From NCBI GenBank assembly GCA_900770535.1, contig CAAHDV010000084.1, positions 1 through 29,959 on the forward strand: 29,959 nt of DNA. The letters are read 5' to 3'. Positions 1 through 8,357 of this stretch are shown piece after piece. Position 1 is the stretch's first letter; each line of letters begins with the position of its first letter. This stretch comes from Lachnospiraceae bacterium. GTDB taxonomy: Bacteria; Bacillota; Clostridia; Lachnospirales; Lachnospiraceae. The notes below the pieces were generated by a model. It was not told the DNA's origin, ran no database searches, and saw only the letters and a list, made by a program, of their open reading frames with translations. The position numbers were made by a program, and so were the translations under genes.

Positions 1-337
1 CGTTTACATCCAGCATCTTCTCCGGCAGAATCTCACCCAGTCCGTCAATCGGCACACCGATACCGTTCATGGTGCGCCCCAGCATCTCCGTGGACACTCC
101 CAGCTCCATGGGATGCCCCGTCAGACGGGTGTGCACGTTGTTTAAGCCCATGCCCTCGGTGCCCTCAAACACCTGGATCACGGCCTTATCCTCATATACC
201 TCAATGATACGGCCCATTTTCCGCTTGTTTCCGTCCACGGTCATTTCCACGATCTCATCGTAAGCTGCGCCGGAAACGCCCTCCAGAACCACCATTGGGC
301 CGTTGATCGCACTCAAACCTAAATATTCAATTGCCAT
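1..337 (-). CDS. ntpB: V-type ATP synthase subunit B (N-terminal part only)
   Basis: Non-catalytic nucleotide-binding subunit of the V1/A1 headpiece; it alternates with subunit A in the hexamer. Only the first 112 codons are inside the window; the gene continues past base 1, so the product is cut by the window and not necessarily broken. The start MAIEYLGLSAINGPM matches the usual beta-barrel N-terminus of the family, and a GGAGGG ribosome site lies just upstream (about 345-350). It begins 12 bases after the stop of subunit A, as expected for co-transcribed ATPase genes. The family assignment is firm because the residues VYEDKAVIQVFEGTEGM and the following TRLTGHPMELGVS are typical of B. Subunit D would be expected further left. 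Confidence 0.95.
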   Translation of the reverse strand, partial: MAIEYLGLSAINGPMVVLEGVSGAAYDEIVEMTVDGNKRKMGRIIEVYEDKAVIQVFEGTEGMGLNNVHTRLTGHPMELGVSTEMLGRTMNGIGVPIDGLGEILPEKMLDVN

Positions 338-349
338 TTCACAGCCCTC

Positions 350-2116
350 CTACGCGTTCCGCTCAATGACGCCCTCATAAAAGGCGTCAATCTTTGTTTT
401 ATAGTCATCTAACAGCGCCAGATTGTCATTCGGCACATCGTACTTGATGGCAATGACCTGGTCAAAAATCGGATCTTCCTTCAGCACCGACATCGGCATG
501 CCCATGGAAATCAACGACCGGGACTTCCGGTACAGGTACAGAATGATCTCCATCATCTTAAACTGCTTCTCCATGGGGACACAGGTATCGTCCTTGTGAA
601 ACGCGTTCTGCTGCAAAAATCCCACACGGATTACCTTGGCAATCTCCAGGATCAGCTTCTGGTCATCCGGCAGCACATCGCCGCCGATCAGCTTAACGAT
701 TTCCATCAGGCTGCTCTCCTGGGACAGCAGATAAACGATCTGGTTGCGGTAGTCCACAAACTTTTTGTCCACGTTTTCCGTGTACCAGGAACCCAGATCA
801 TTTAAGTACTCCGAGTAACTGGTCAGCCAGGAAATGGCCGGGAAATGTCTCGCATAAGCCAGATTCTTATCCAGGCCCCAGAAGCAGCGCACGAAACGCT
901 TCGTATTCTGGGTCACCGGCTCTGAGAAATCACCGCCCTGGGGCGATACCGCGCCGATGATGGTCACGCTGCCCTCGGTGCCGTTTAGATTCTGCATCAT
1001 GCCTGCCCGCTCATAAAAGGCCGACAGCTTGGAGGCCAGGTAGGCCGGGAAGCCTTCCTCCGCCGGCATCTCCTCCAGACGTCCGGACAGCTCCCGCAGC
1101 GCCTCTGCCCATCGGGAGGTGGAATCCGCCATGATGGCAACGTGATAGCCCATGTCCCGGTAATACTCCGCCAGAGTCAGGCCGGAATACAGGCTCGCCT
1201 CACGGGCCGCCACCGGCATATTGGACGTGTTGGCAATCAGCGTGGTGCGATCCATCAGCGGGTTACCCGTCTTCGGGTCGATCAGCTCAGAGAACTCCTC
1301 CAGAACCTGGGTCATCTCATTTCCGCGCTCACCGCAGCCGATATAAATGATAATGTTCGCGTCCGACCACTTGGCGATCTGATGCTGGGTCATAGTCTTT
1401 CCAGTACCAAATCCGCCCGGAATCGCCGCCGTGCCGCCCTTGGCCAGCGGAAACAGCGTATCCAGAATACGCTGGCCGGTTACCAGCGGTTTTGTAGCCG
1501 GGAACCGCTTTGCCGTCGGTCTTGCCACACGGATCGGCCACTTCTGGGTCATGGTCAACTTTTCCTCGGTTCCATCCAGATGCTGGATCGTTAGCAGCGG
1601 ATCACTGATGGTGTACTCTCCATCCTCCACTACATCCAGCACATAACCTTCTTTGTCCGGCGGAACCATGACCTTGTGCAGGATAGCCGGAGTCTCCGGC
1701 ACCTCTGCGATGATGGTGCCCCCATAAACCCGGTCACCTTTTTTCACCGTCATGTGGGTCTGCCATCTCTTTTCCGTATCCAGAGCGCTGACATTCACGC
1801 CCCGGCTGATGTAGGCGCCGCCGGTCTTTGCGATCTCGCTTAGCGGCCGCTCAATACCGTCAAAAATATTCGTCAGAATTCCTGGTGCCAGCGTTACTGA
1901 CACCGGCGCTCCGGTTCCCGTCACCACTTCGCCCGGACGGATTCCGGCCGTCTCCTCGTACACCTGGATGATGGTGTCCCCGGCCTTTAAGCCGATGACC
2001 TCCCCCACCAGATTGTCATGGCCTACATAGACCATCTCATTCATGGTAAAGCCCGGATTGTCCTTTACGTGGACGATCGGGCCGTTGATTCCGCTGATCA
2101 CACCTGTCTTAGACAT
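350..2116 (-). CDS. ntpA: V-type ATP synthase subunit A (catalytic)
   Basis: Catalytic ATP-hydrolysing or -synthesising subunit of the V1/A1 headpiece. At 588 residues it has normal family length. The order visible is an N-terminal beta-barrel (1-70), the bulge domain typical of A subunits (about 110-200), the nucleotide-binding domain with Walker A GGFGTGKT at 234-241 and the GERGNEM motif at about 263-269, then SRWAEALRELSGRLEEMP and a C-terminal helical domain. The usual P-loop form in the family is GPFGSGKT, so the second residue here is Gly in place of Pro; this is a mild variant and the Lys and Thr are kept. Its start overlaps the end of subunit E by 8 bases (2109-2116), indicating translational coupling. 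A ribosome site AAGGAGGAAAGG lies upstream inside the E gene. Confidence 0.97.
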   Translation of the reverse strand: MSKTGVISGINGPIVHVKDNPGFTMNEMVYVGHDNLVGEVIGLKAGDTIIQVYEETAGIRPGEVVTGTGAPVSVTLAPGILTNIFDGIERPLSEIAKTGGAYISRGVNVSALDTEKRWQTHMTVKKGDRVYGGTIIAEVPETPAILHKVMVPPDKEGYVLDVVEDGEYTISDPLLTIQHLDGTEEKLTMTQKWPIRVARPTAKRFPATKPLVTGQRILDTLFPLAKGGTAAIPGGFGTGKTMTQHQIAKWSDANIIIYIGCGERGNEMTQVLEEFSELIDPKTGNPLMDRTTLIANTSNMPVAAREASLYSGLTLAEYYRDMGYHVAIMADSTSRWAEALRELSGRLEEMPAEEGFPAYLASKLSAFYERAGMMQNLNGTEGSVTIIGAVSPQGGDFSEPVTQNTKRFVRCFWGLDKNLAYARHFPAISWLTSYSEYLNDLGSWYTENVDKKFVDYRNQIVYLLSQESSLMEIVKLIGGDVLPDDQKLILEIAKVIRVGFLQQNAFHKDDTCVPMEKQFKMMEIILYLYRKSRSLISMGMPMSVLKEDPIFDQVIAIKYDVPNDNLALLDDYKTKIDAFYEGVIERNA

Positions 2117-2714
2117 GGTCCTTTCCTCCTTCTGTCTGGCTCAGGTCAAAGTGAAACTTCTCTCTGGCTTCCTCCAGCTTGGTCTGGAACGAATTATCAA
2201 TGAGGATGTGCCGCGCCGGAATCACCGCGCGGGTTCCCCCGGTAAAGGAATACTCACTGATGCGAAGCTCCGCGTTGCCATTGTGGAGGGCAAGCCGGTT
2301 TAATTTATCCTCATCCACCGGATCCAGATAAATGATCACCTGGTCGTCTCCGGCAAACTCCACGGCATGCTTCACCTGCCGCTCCAAAAGTCTCTGGTAA
2401 TCCTGGGTCTCCAGGTAGTTTGCCAGCATATCGCGAAGCTCCACAAACAGCTTATCCTTTAACTCTTCCTGCTTTCTGCCCAGAGTCCGGCGGATGTCAA
2501 TCTGGCCCACTGCCAGCTGCTTGTTGATCTCGCGCTCAATCTTCTCTGTTTCCTGTGAAAGCTGCAGCTTCTCCCGCCTCCGGGTATCTGCCTTATGTTC
2601 CTCAAATGTCTTTTCCAGAGCTGTCATATATTCATCCAGCATCCGCCCGCTGCGGACTCTGGCATCCTCCATGCAGGTGTCCAGAAAATGCTGTAATTTT
2701 TCCTCGGTGGTCAA
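2109..2714 (-). CDS. ntpE: V-type ATP synthase subunit E (peripheral stalk)
   Basis: Peripheral-stalk subunit that clamps the headpiece to subunit I. The protein has a long charged helix (about residues 10-90, rich in E, K, R and Q), then a globular C-terminal domain ending FHFDLSQTEGGKDHV. I prefer a TTG start at 2714 (MTTEEKLQHF) because the family normally begins near this motif and GGAAGGTG sits about 6 bases upstream. In-frame GTG codons at 2723 and 2759 are alternatives and would add 3 or 15 residues. There is an 80-base gap to subunit F upstream, the loosest joint in this operon. No helical membrane segment is seen, as expected for a soluble stalk subunit. Confidence 0.88.
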   Translation of the reverse strand: MTTEEKLQHFLDTCMEDARVRSGRMLDEYMTALEKTFEEHKADTRRREKLQLSQETEKIEREINKQLAVGQIDIRRTLGRKQEELKDKLFVELRDMLANYLETQDYQRLLERQVKHAVEFAGDDQVIIYLDPVDEDKLNRLALHNGNAELRISEYSFTGGTRAVIPARHILIDNSFQTKLEEAREKFHFDLSQTEGGKDHV

Positions 2715-2794
2715 GTTGGTCACCTTCCTTTTTCGATTCTCGCAGTCCTGCTGCCGCACCCGTTTCCGGGCAATGCGCAGCCCGACTGTTATTT

Positions 2795-3103
2795 CTATAA
2801 CTTCAGTCCGATTGCTTCATTTACATAGGCCGTGATAAAGTCCGGCTTGCGGCCGGTTCCATGACGGTCCGGAATCTCCACAAAGAGCGGCTGCCGATGG
2901 TTAAGCTTCACCTCATTCACCAGCTCCGGGAACTTCCGCCCGAATTTTTCCGTCAGCAGGACGATTCCGATGGTCTTGTCGGCCAGGACCTTATCAAGCT
3001 CCGCCTTCAGTTCCTCTTTTTCGTGCACCACCGCACCCTCTACTCCAGCCAGACGCATGCCGGTCCAGGTGTCGATGTTGTCACTGATGAGATACATCTT
3101 CAT
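2795..3103 (-). CDS. V-type ATP synthase subunit F (central stalk)
   Basis: Small central-stalk subunit of the rotor (called G in the Enterococcus ntp nomenclature and F elsewhere, so no symbol is given). It has 102 residues, a normal size. The N-terminus MKMYLISDNIDTWTGMRLAG is the classic F-subunit Rossmann-like start, followed by the IGIVLLTEKF strand-helix pair and PLFVEIPD. The start follows the stop of the proteolipid gene by 3 bases, so the two are almost certainly translated from one message. No oddities are seen. Confidence 0.93.
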   Translation of the reverse strand: MKMYLISDNIDTWTGMRLAGVEGAVVHEKEELKAELDKVLADKTIGIVLLTEKFGRKFPELVNEVKLNHRQPLFVEIPDRHGTGRKPDFITAYVNEAIGLKL

Positions 3104-3106
3104 ATC

Positions 3107-3538
3107 TTACAGGGAACCAAGGATCATGAAGGAAATGATCAGTCCATACAGGCAGACACCTTCGGCAAGACCTACGAAGATGAGGGATTTACCAAGGATG
3201 GAGCCGTCTTCGCTGATGGCTCCCAGCGCTGCGGATGCTGCTGCGGATACGGCGATACCGCCGCCCAGGCAGCTCATGCCGGTGGAAAGCGCTGCTGCCA
3301 GATAGCCCCAGCCTGCCGCGCTGTTCACGGTCTTGGCGGTCTCCTCTGCCGCAAACGCATGACCGGTAAACATGAGGCCCGCTGCCACGCCGATGGTGGC
3401 CATAAACAGGAACACATTTACGCCGATGGCGGTTTTATAGCGTCCCTTTGTCTTCTCGCCTGCCGCAAATGCACCAAACGGAACTGCAATGCTTAAGAGT
3501 AAGGCTGCTGCCAGTGTGATTTTTGCTAATACTGTCAT
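3107..3538 (-). CDS. ntpK: V-type ATP synthase subunit K (proteolipid c-ring)
   Basis: Membrane c-ring subunit that carries the ion. It has 143 residues with four hydrophobic helices (about 4-27, 38-60, 77-106, 114-142), the duplicated-hairpin form typical of V-type K subunits. The likely ion-binding carboxylate is Glu126 in the last helix (FVGLAEGVCLYGL); the first hairpin has no matching acidic residue, which is normal for this type. I cannot tell from sequence alone whether the ion is proton or sodium. The gene lies 38 bases downstream of subunit I, with an AAAAAGGAGAA ribosome site. Confidence 0.93.
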   Translation of the reverse strand: MTVLAKITLAAALLLSIAVPFGAFAAGEKTKGRYKTAIGVNVFLFMATIGVAAGLMFTGHAFAAEETAKTVNSAAGWGYLAAALSTGMSCLGGGIAVSAAASAALGAISEDGSILGKSLIFVGLAEGVCLYGLIISFMILGSL

Positions 3539-3576
3539 GATCGGATTCTCCTTTTTATTTTAAATTCTGTATTTTG

Positions 3577-5580
3577 TCATCCATTCTGCTTTCCATAGGG
3601 CTTAAACTCCCGTCCGGTTCCCCGGTAGAAGCGGCTGAACAGCTCATAATACTCCAGACGGAGCACCTGAATGCCCACGATCAGTCCCTCCATGCCGCAC
3701 ACGAACAGGTTGCCAAGCACGACCACCAGCCAGTTGGGCGTTCCCGCCTCGGCACCGGCCAGCATCAGAACCACTTCCATCATAGCTGCGTGGCTCACCG
3801 CAAAGGCTCCCACACGGACAAAGGAAAGGGTATTGGAAAAATAACTCAAACATACTTCAAACAGTTCAAACACGCCCTGCACAAAGAACATGCCCTTTTC
3901 CTCCGGCATGATCTTCGCATGCTTCTCCGCCAGCGCCGTAAGCGGCTCCTTAAAGAAGATCACCAGAAGCGGAATCACAAACATCACCACTAAAACCGCG
4001 GTGGCCGGAAGCACATGGCCGCTCATATACAGGACAATGGTTGCAGCCAGCGCGCCGTAAAATACGATGCCCGCAATGCCGTTGGTGTCAAAGAATGCTT
4101 TCTCCGTATCGTGGCTTCTCAGGCTGTTGATAACATTGAGCACCATCGTCATCAGAACAATTCCCATACCCATGGCAATAGCCACAATAAATACGGTATT
4201 TAAGTTTCCCACAAAGGGAAGGTTCGTCATGGCGGTCTTCGGATGCAGCCACAGCGGTTTGATCACATTTTCAAAGCCGAACACGCTTCCAAACAGGAAA
4301 CCAAATATCGTGGAGAAGAACCCACAGCAGGAAATGATGGCTGCCAGGTTCATCTTCTTTGCCCGGTACAGCAGGTATCCGCCAAGCATCAGGCACAGGC
4401 CCTGCCCGGCATCACCGAACATGAAACCAAACAAAAACGAGTACGTCAGGCCCAGAATGATGGTCGGGTCAATCTCCTCATAAGAAGGAAGCCCGTACAT
4501 GCGGATAAACATCTCAAAGGGCTTAAACAGCCCCGGATTCTTCAACTTGGTCGGCGGTCTGCTGATGATGTTGTCATGATCCTCTTCCACGAAACAGAAG
4601 GTCTTGTCATCCTGCTCCAGTTCCTTTCGGAATGCCTTCGCGTCCGTCTCGCTCATCCAGCCGCAGAGGATGTAGAAGGTGTGGTCCTTATCCTTCGTGC
4701 AGGCCGCAAGTTTTCGCACATCAAAGTTCTTTGAGTAGGTTTCCAGTTTCCGGTACGCTGCCCGCAGTTCCTCCGTGTGGGACTCCAGCACGGTCCGGAT
4801 CTGTTCATCAATTCCACGGATCTGCTCATAAATTCCGGCAAGCTGATGTTCCAGCTCGTGGGTGGCATCCACCGGCGTTCCTTCGTATTCATCCGGAAGG
4901 AAAAACCGCTCAAAATGCAGGGATGCGTAGATTGCGTCGATCTTGTCGCAGAGCGGCTCCGGCACAAAGTACACCAGCCACACATAGTCGGCGTCCTCCT
5001 GACACTTGTGCACCACCGTATCGATGGTGTCGTACACATAATCCATGAACTTGTTGTAATATTCGTGGGTCATGCGTCCGAATCGGAATTTGATGTACTG
5101 AAAATGCATGATGTCTTTCAGGTCATAATTCAGATCCGTAAAGGGAATCACCCGGTCCATGGACTGTTCGATGTCCTGGGCCTGCGTTTCCAGCGCTTCT
5201 TTCTTCGTCCGAAGAGATTTGATCTGCTCATCCAGGCTGTGGATGGTGCTTACCGCATCCTCCACGGAGAGCCCGGTCTGATCGGCCTGCGGTGCCGGAA
5301 TCCCCTGACTTCCAGCCTGCTTCGAAGCTCCAACGGCTTTGCCCTCCTGTGCATCATGAACATCCACAGCTCCCTGAATCTCTTCCATCAGCGCCGCTGC
5401 CGCCTGCAGCTCCGCTTTGTAAGGATTGATCTCCAGATACGGCCGCAGATTCGCCACCGTTTTTAACTCCGACAGAGCGTTTTCCAGCTGAATCTCATAC
5501 TTGGAGAGATACTGTTCCACCACCCGGTCAACATCATCCTTCGGACCTGTGATACTTAAAAACTTCATTTTCTCTATCAC
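3577..5580 (-). CDS. ntpI: V-type ATP synthase subunit I (stator, membrane half-channel)
   Basis: Subunit I/a couples ion flow to c-ring rotation. Length is 667 residues. The first half (about 1-335) is soluble and coiled-coil-rich; the second half carries about seven to eight membrane helices. The essential arginine of the half channel is most likely Arg589, in the stretch LSFVRVGAFAVSHAAMM, which matches the conserved helix of the family. A low-complexity Ala/Gly/Gln/Pro-rich insert (about residues 76-104) interrupts the N-terminal coiled coil; I do not recall this as a standard feature. The ribosome site AGGAGGAGTTAC lies upstream of ATG 5580. It follows subunit C by 60 bases. Confidence 0.95.
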   Translation of the reverse strand: MIEKMKFLSITGPKDDVDRVVEQYLSKYEIQLENALSELKTVANLRPYLEINPYKAELQAAAALMEEIQGAVDVHDAQEGKAVGASKQAGSQGIPAPQADQTGLSVEDAVSTIHSLDEQIKSLRTKKEALETQAQDIEQSMDRVIPFTDLNYDLKDIMHFQYIKFRFGRMTHEYYNKFMDYVYDTIDTVVHKCQEDADYVWLVYFVPEPLCDKIDAIYASLHFERFFLPDEYEGTPVDATHELEHQLAGIYEQIRGIDEQIRTVLESHTEELRAAYRKLETYSKNFDVRKLAACTKDKDHTFYILCGWMSETDAKAFRKELEQDDKTFCFVEEDHDNIISRPPTKLKNPGLFKPFEMFIRMYGLPSYEEIDPTIILGLTYSFLFGFMFGDAGQGLCLMLGGYLLYRAKKMNLAAIISCCGFFSTIFGFLFGSVFGFENVIKPLWLHPKTAMTNLPFVGNLNTVFIVAIAMGMGIVLMTMVLNVINSLRSHDTEKAFFDTNGIAGIVFYGALAATIVLYMSGHVLPATAVLVVMFVIPLLVIFFKEPLTALAEKHAKIMPEEKGMFFVQGVFELFEVCLSYFSNTLSFVRVGAFAVSHAAMMEVVLMLAGAEAGTPNWLVVVLGNLFVCGMEGLIVGIQVLRLEYYELFSRFYRGTGREFKPYGKQNG

Positions 5581-5640
5581 AAGTAACTCCTCCTGTCTGC
5601 AGGGGCCTGGCGCTCATCGCGTCAAACCGCTGCTTCAATT

Positions 5641-6684
5641 TTACTGCTTTGCCAGCAACCCCATAATCTCTGCTGCCGGAAGTCCGTACCGTATCCCCTC
5701 CAGCGTCGTAATAATCTTTCGCATCTCCAGTTCCTTCCGGTACAGATACGAATCCAGCACCGCCGGAGAATGCGGATAACGGCGCCCGGTCTTTCCATAA
5801 ATCTGGTTTAACATCTGATTTGACAAAAGCTGGATATCCGGCATCTTTCCAGCCTGAAGTTCTTCCTGCTTTCCATAAGGCGTTTCCTTTAACACAGCAA
5901 AGAACCTTGCGTCATCCTCCGCCTCCACCAATTGCTTCACCTTGTCTGCCCGGAGTCGGTAATGAACCGGAATCAGCAGCGCATAGATTTCAGCCGGGGA
6001 TAACCGGTAAAAACTGCGCGCCCGGTAAATCCACTGGATATTTAACAGATCCAGACGGCTTCCAAAGCAGGTATCCAGAATTTTCCGTTCCTCTTTGCCT
6101 AAAATCCTTCCCCGCAGCTTCCAGAGAGACTGGAAATAGAAAAGATCCAGCCGCAGTTCGCAGTCAAATAAACCGGTCTGGCCCTTTTCCTGCATCTGCG
6201 TTAACAGTTCCCCATATACGGTTCCTTCCAGCGCTTCCGTAAATTCCGAAAAGTTTCTGGCCTTACAGAGCGCCTCCAGATTCAGACTGGAATGTTTCTC
6301 AAAGAACTCCTGAAACATGGACAGATCCGGCTGTCCTTCCTGTCCTCCCAGCATATGCCGCAGAAGCTTTTTGATCACTTCCACTTCATAATGCTTAAAA
6401 TAAAGATCCAGAAACTTTCTCTGTTTCACGCTGGAGAAACGGTAAAGCTTGGTAAAGTCCCGGTATTCCGACTGGGTCAGGATCTGTTCGATATAACCAC
6501 GGTGCAGCCTGGTGTCATCCAGACCATCAAAGACTTCCGCGTACGCCGGCTGCCCCTTCAGATAATCCGCCGCGCTGCGGACATCCTCCAGCTCCGCCAT
6601 CTGCTGAAACTGCTCCGGCTTTAACAGGCGGCTCTCCATGGCCCGCACCTTTGTCGTAATACCGCTGTAGGCCAAAAGCCCCAT
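5641..6684 (-). CDS. ntpC: V-type ATP synthase subunit C (rotor-ring adaptor, d-type)
   Basis: Subunit C (equivalent to eukaryotic d) caps the c-ring and receives the central stalk. It has 347 residues, all helical in character, without membrane segments. Recognisable pieces are the N-terminus MGLLAYSGITTKVRAMESRLL, the DLYFKHYEVEVIKKLLR region and the C-terminal YLYRKELEMRKIITTLEGIRYGL, which match the three-fold helical repeat of the family. It starts 4 bases after the stop of the upstream stalk gene and its ribosome site AGGGAGTGATCGT overlaps that stop, so the pair is tightly coupled. Confidence 0.93.
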   Translation of the reverse strand: MGLLAYSGITTKVRAMESRLLKPEQFQQMAELEDVRSAADYLKGQPAYAEVFDGLDDTRLHRGYIEQILTQSEYRDFTKLYRFSSVKQRKFLDLYFKHYEVEVIKKLLRHMLGGQEGQPDLSMFQEFFEKHSSLNLEALCKARNFSEFTEALEGTVYGELLTQMQEKGQTGLFDCELRLDLFYFQSLWKLRGRILGKEERKILDTCFGSRLDLLNIQWIYRARSFYRLSPAEIYALLIPVHYRLRADKVKQLVEAEDDARFFAVLKETPYGKQEELQAGKMPDIQLLSNQMLNQIYGKTGRRYPHSPAVLDSYLYRKELEMRKIITTLEGIRYGLPAAEIMGLLAKQ

Positions 6685-6688
6685 ACGA

Positions 6689-7000
6689 TCACTCCCTTAT
6701 CAGTTCCTGAAACAGCTTCTTCACGTAAGATTCGTGATGAAGCTCATAGTTTTTTTCCATCCGCGCAAGCTGCTCCTCTGCTTCCGCCTTCTGCTCAGAC
6801 AATTCAGAGTTCATCCGGGTTTCCATCTCCTGGCGAAGACTTTTCACCTTTTTTTCGGTCTCTTCCTCTGCGGTCTGGTCAAACTGCCGGGTCTTTTCTT
6901 CCATCTCGGCAGCAAAGGCTTTCTTGCGGGCGGCGGCATCGTCCATGACTGTCACAGCCGCTTTTTCGATCTCCGATATCCGTTTGATTACGGTATCCAT
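6689..7000 (-). CDS. V-type ATP synthase subunit G/H (peripheral-stalk coiled coil), first gene of the operon
   Basis: Short, highly charged helical protein of 103 residues (starting MDTVIKRISEIEKAAVTV) that forms a heterodimeric coiled coil with subunit E in the peripheral stalk; most of residues 15-95 are predicted coiled coil. I chose ATG 7000 because AAGGAGGA lies 5 bases upstream; an in-frame extension to 7072 would add 24 residues unlike the family. It opens the operon. About 60 bases upstream is a TATAAT on the minus strand (7061-7066), but I see no good -35 element, so the promoter is tentative. The 5' leader also crosses a T-rich tract near 7140-7160. Confidence 0.85.
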   Translation of the reverse strand: MDTVIKRISEIEKAAVTVMDDAAARKKAFAAEMEEKTRQFDQTAEEETEKKVKSLRQEMETRMNSELSEQKAEAEEQLARMEKNYELHHESYVKKLFQELIRE

Positions 7001-7202
7001 CGTTGTCCTCCTTGTCCATCTGGTAAGCGTATGCCTTAACCATTCCACCATAAGCGTGAAATTATACGGCATATAAGCTTTCAGCTACCATCATACTCCC
7101 GTTTCCCACGAAAGTCATGGTGAAAAATGAAAGAATAACAATTTTTTAACGATCTTTTTTTGTCACAATGACGAAATGAATTTTCGCGCATATAGAAAAT
7201 AA

Positions 7203-7237
7203 GACCGGAAAACCTGCTGTGGCAGATTTTTCCGGTC
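7203..7237 (-). terminator. Intrinsic terminator after the DUF4145/SH3 gene
   Basis: Arms GACCGGAAAA (7203-7212) and TTTTCCGGTC (7228-7237) are perfect complements, with an inner CTGC/GCAG pair. On the minus strand the stem is followed by TTATTTTC. It lies about 20 bases past the stop codon at 7258 and separates that gene from the ATPase operon. Confidence 0.8.
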
Positions 7238-7257
7238 CCTGTTTATTCATTATCTCG

Positions 7258-8196
7258 TTATTCCGTTGTCAGATACTGGCTGGCCACATATGCCTCCTGG
7301 CCATTGTAGAGGATGACCGCCCAGTCACTGTCATAGGCACGTACATATTCCACGGTCACACCCGCATTCAGCTGGCCAATGCGTTCAGAAGAAGTACTCG
7401 GCTCCGGCCGCACATTCAGTACATCGGTAGTACGGTAAACCGATCCGGTGCTTTCGGTTTCCTGCTCTGCCGCTTCCGTTGATTCCATGGTCTCCACTGC
7501 AGTCGGACCTTCGGTCTCTTTTGTCCCGCTTTCCGGCTTTGCAAGCTTCACCACCAGGATCAGCAGCACAATGCAGAGCACCGGCACCAGAAGCTTTAAC
7601 AGAGTATATAAGGAGAAGGAAGAGCTCTGGCTGCCGGAACGTTTCCGGCTCCGGGCCGCCGCAGAGCCGCTGCCGCGGTTTGCACCGTAACTTCCACCTG
7701 CACGGTTTCCACTGTAATTGCTGCCCGTTCGACTCCCCCTGGGTGCTCCTGCGCCATTCTCCCGGGTGCCGCCGGTGCGGTTCTGGCTGCTGCCCGGTAC
7801 CGCCGGTCTGGTAAGCGGCTTTCTTCCCTTTTTGGCATTGCGGTAATCATCCGCGAACGTGTAAACCTCCTGAGAGAGCATATGATATGCCTGGTTTGCG
7901 CTATAGGCATTGGCGTCTCCCTCATGGGCCGCCTTGTTGCCGATCATGCGGATCTTATGGTAGTGCTCACAGGTGGCCTTGGATATCCACCGGTTTTCGT
8001 AGAGCACATCGATCATGCCCTTTAAATCGCTTTCATCCATGATACCGGCCTGATCTGCCAGGTTCTTTACCATAAATTCCAGAGTCTGCCGCGCCTTGAT
8101 CATAGACGCATTGTATTCTCTCTGAACAATCAGCCGCTCGGTATCTTTTACGCCCTGCTGGATCTTATCCCAGCTGCTGTTTCCACCCAATGCCAT
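7258..8196 (-). CDS. Membrane protein with N-terminal DUF4145-like domain and C-terminal SH3 domain
   Basis: A 312-residue single-pass membrane protein. Residues about 8-118 are helical and resemble DUF4145, with the signature RMIGNKAAH (Arg83 to His91). Residues 122-192 are a disordered Gly/Arg/Ser/Asn-rich basic linker. One hydrophobic helix spans about 198-219 (LYTLLKLLVPVLCIVLLILVV). A Glu/Thr-rich spacer follows, then a bacterial SH3-type domain (about 253-310) with DVLNVRPEPSTSSERIGQL, likely placed outside the cell where such domains often bind the wall. With no signal peptide, the N-terminal domain would be cytoplasmic. Function is unknown; a link between cytosol and wall is inference. 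An AAGGAGGA ribosome site supports ATG 8196. Confidence 0.85.
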   Translation of the reverse strand: MALGGNSSWDKIQQGVKDTERLIVQREYNASMIKARQTLEFMVKNLADQAGIMDESDLKGMIDVLYENRWISKATCEHYHKIRMIGNKAAHEGDANAYSANQAYHMLSQEVYTFADDYRNAKKGRKPLTRPAVPGSSQNRTGGTRENGAGAPRGSRTGSNYSGNRAGGSYGANRGSGSAAARSRKRSGSQSSSFSLYTLLKLLVPVLCIVLLILVVKLAKPESGTKETEGPTAVETMESTEAAEQETESTGSVYRTTDVLNVRPEPSTSSERIGQLNAGVTVEYVRAYDSDWAVILYNGQEAYVASQYLTTE

Positions 8197-8237
8197 AAAG
8201 ATCCTCCTTTGTACCGCTATGTTTCTTCTACAATTAT

Positions 8238-8265
8238 ACTATAATCTTTGAAATTGCGCACTCAA
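8238..8265 (-). promoter_or_regulatory. Candidate promoter for the DUF4145/SH3 gene
   Basis: Minus-strand TTGAGT (8260-8265), 16-base spacer, TATAGT (8238-8243). A second TATAAT overlaps at 8233-8238. It lies 42 bases upstream of the start codon at 8196. The hexamers are fair, not perfect. Confidence 0.45.
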
Positions 8266-8319
8266 AAAAGAGGATATTTTTATATTGTAAGGAAACTGTA
8301 AGGTGACCTGTCCCGACTC

Positions 8320-8348
8320 TAGGCAAACCGCAGTCCATATGCTATAAT
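8320..8348 (+). promoter_or_regulatory. Candidate promoter directly abutting the exonuclease start codon
   Basis: A perfect TATAAT lies at 8343-8348, only 9 bases before the ATG at 8358. The -35 candidate TAGGCA (8320-8325, 17-base spacer) is weak. Transcription from this box would begin at about 8354-8357, leaving almost no leader. No ribosome binding site precedes the ATG. Confidence 0.5.
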
Positions 8349-8357
8349 ATCTCCATT

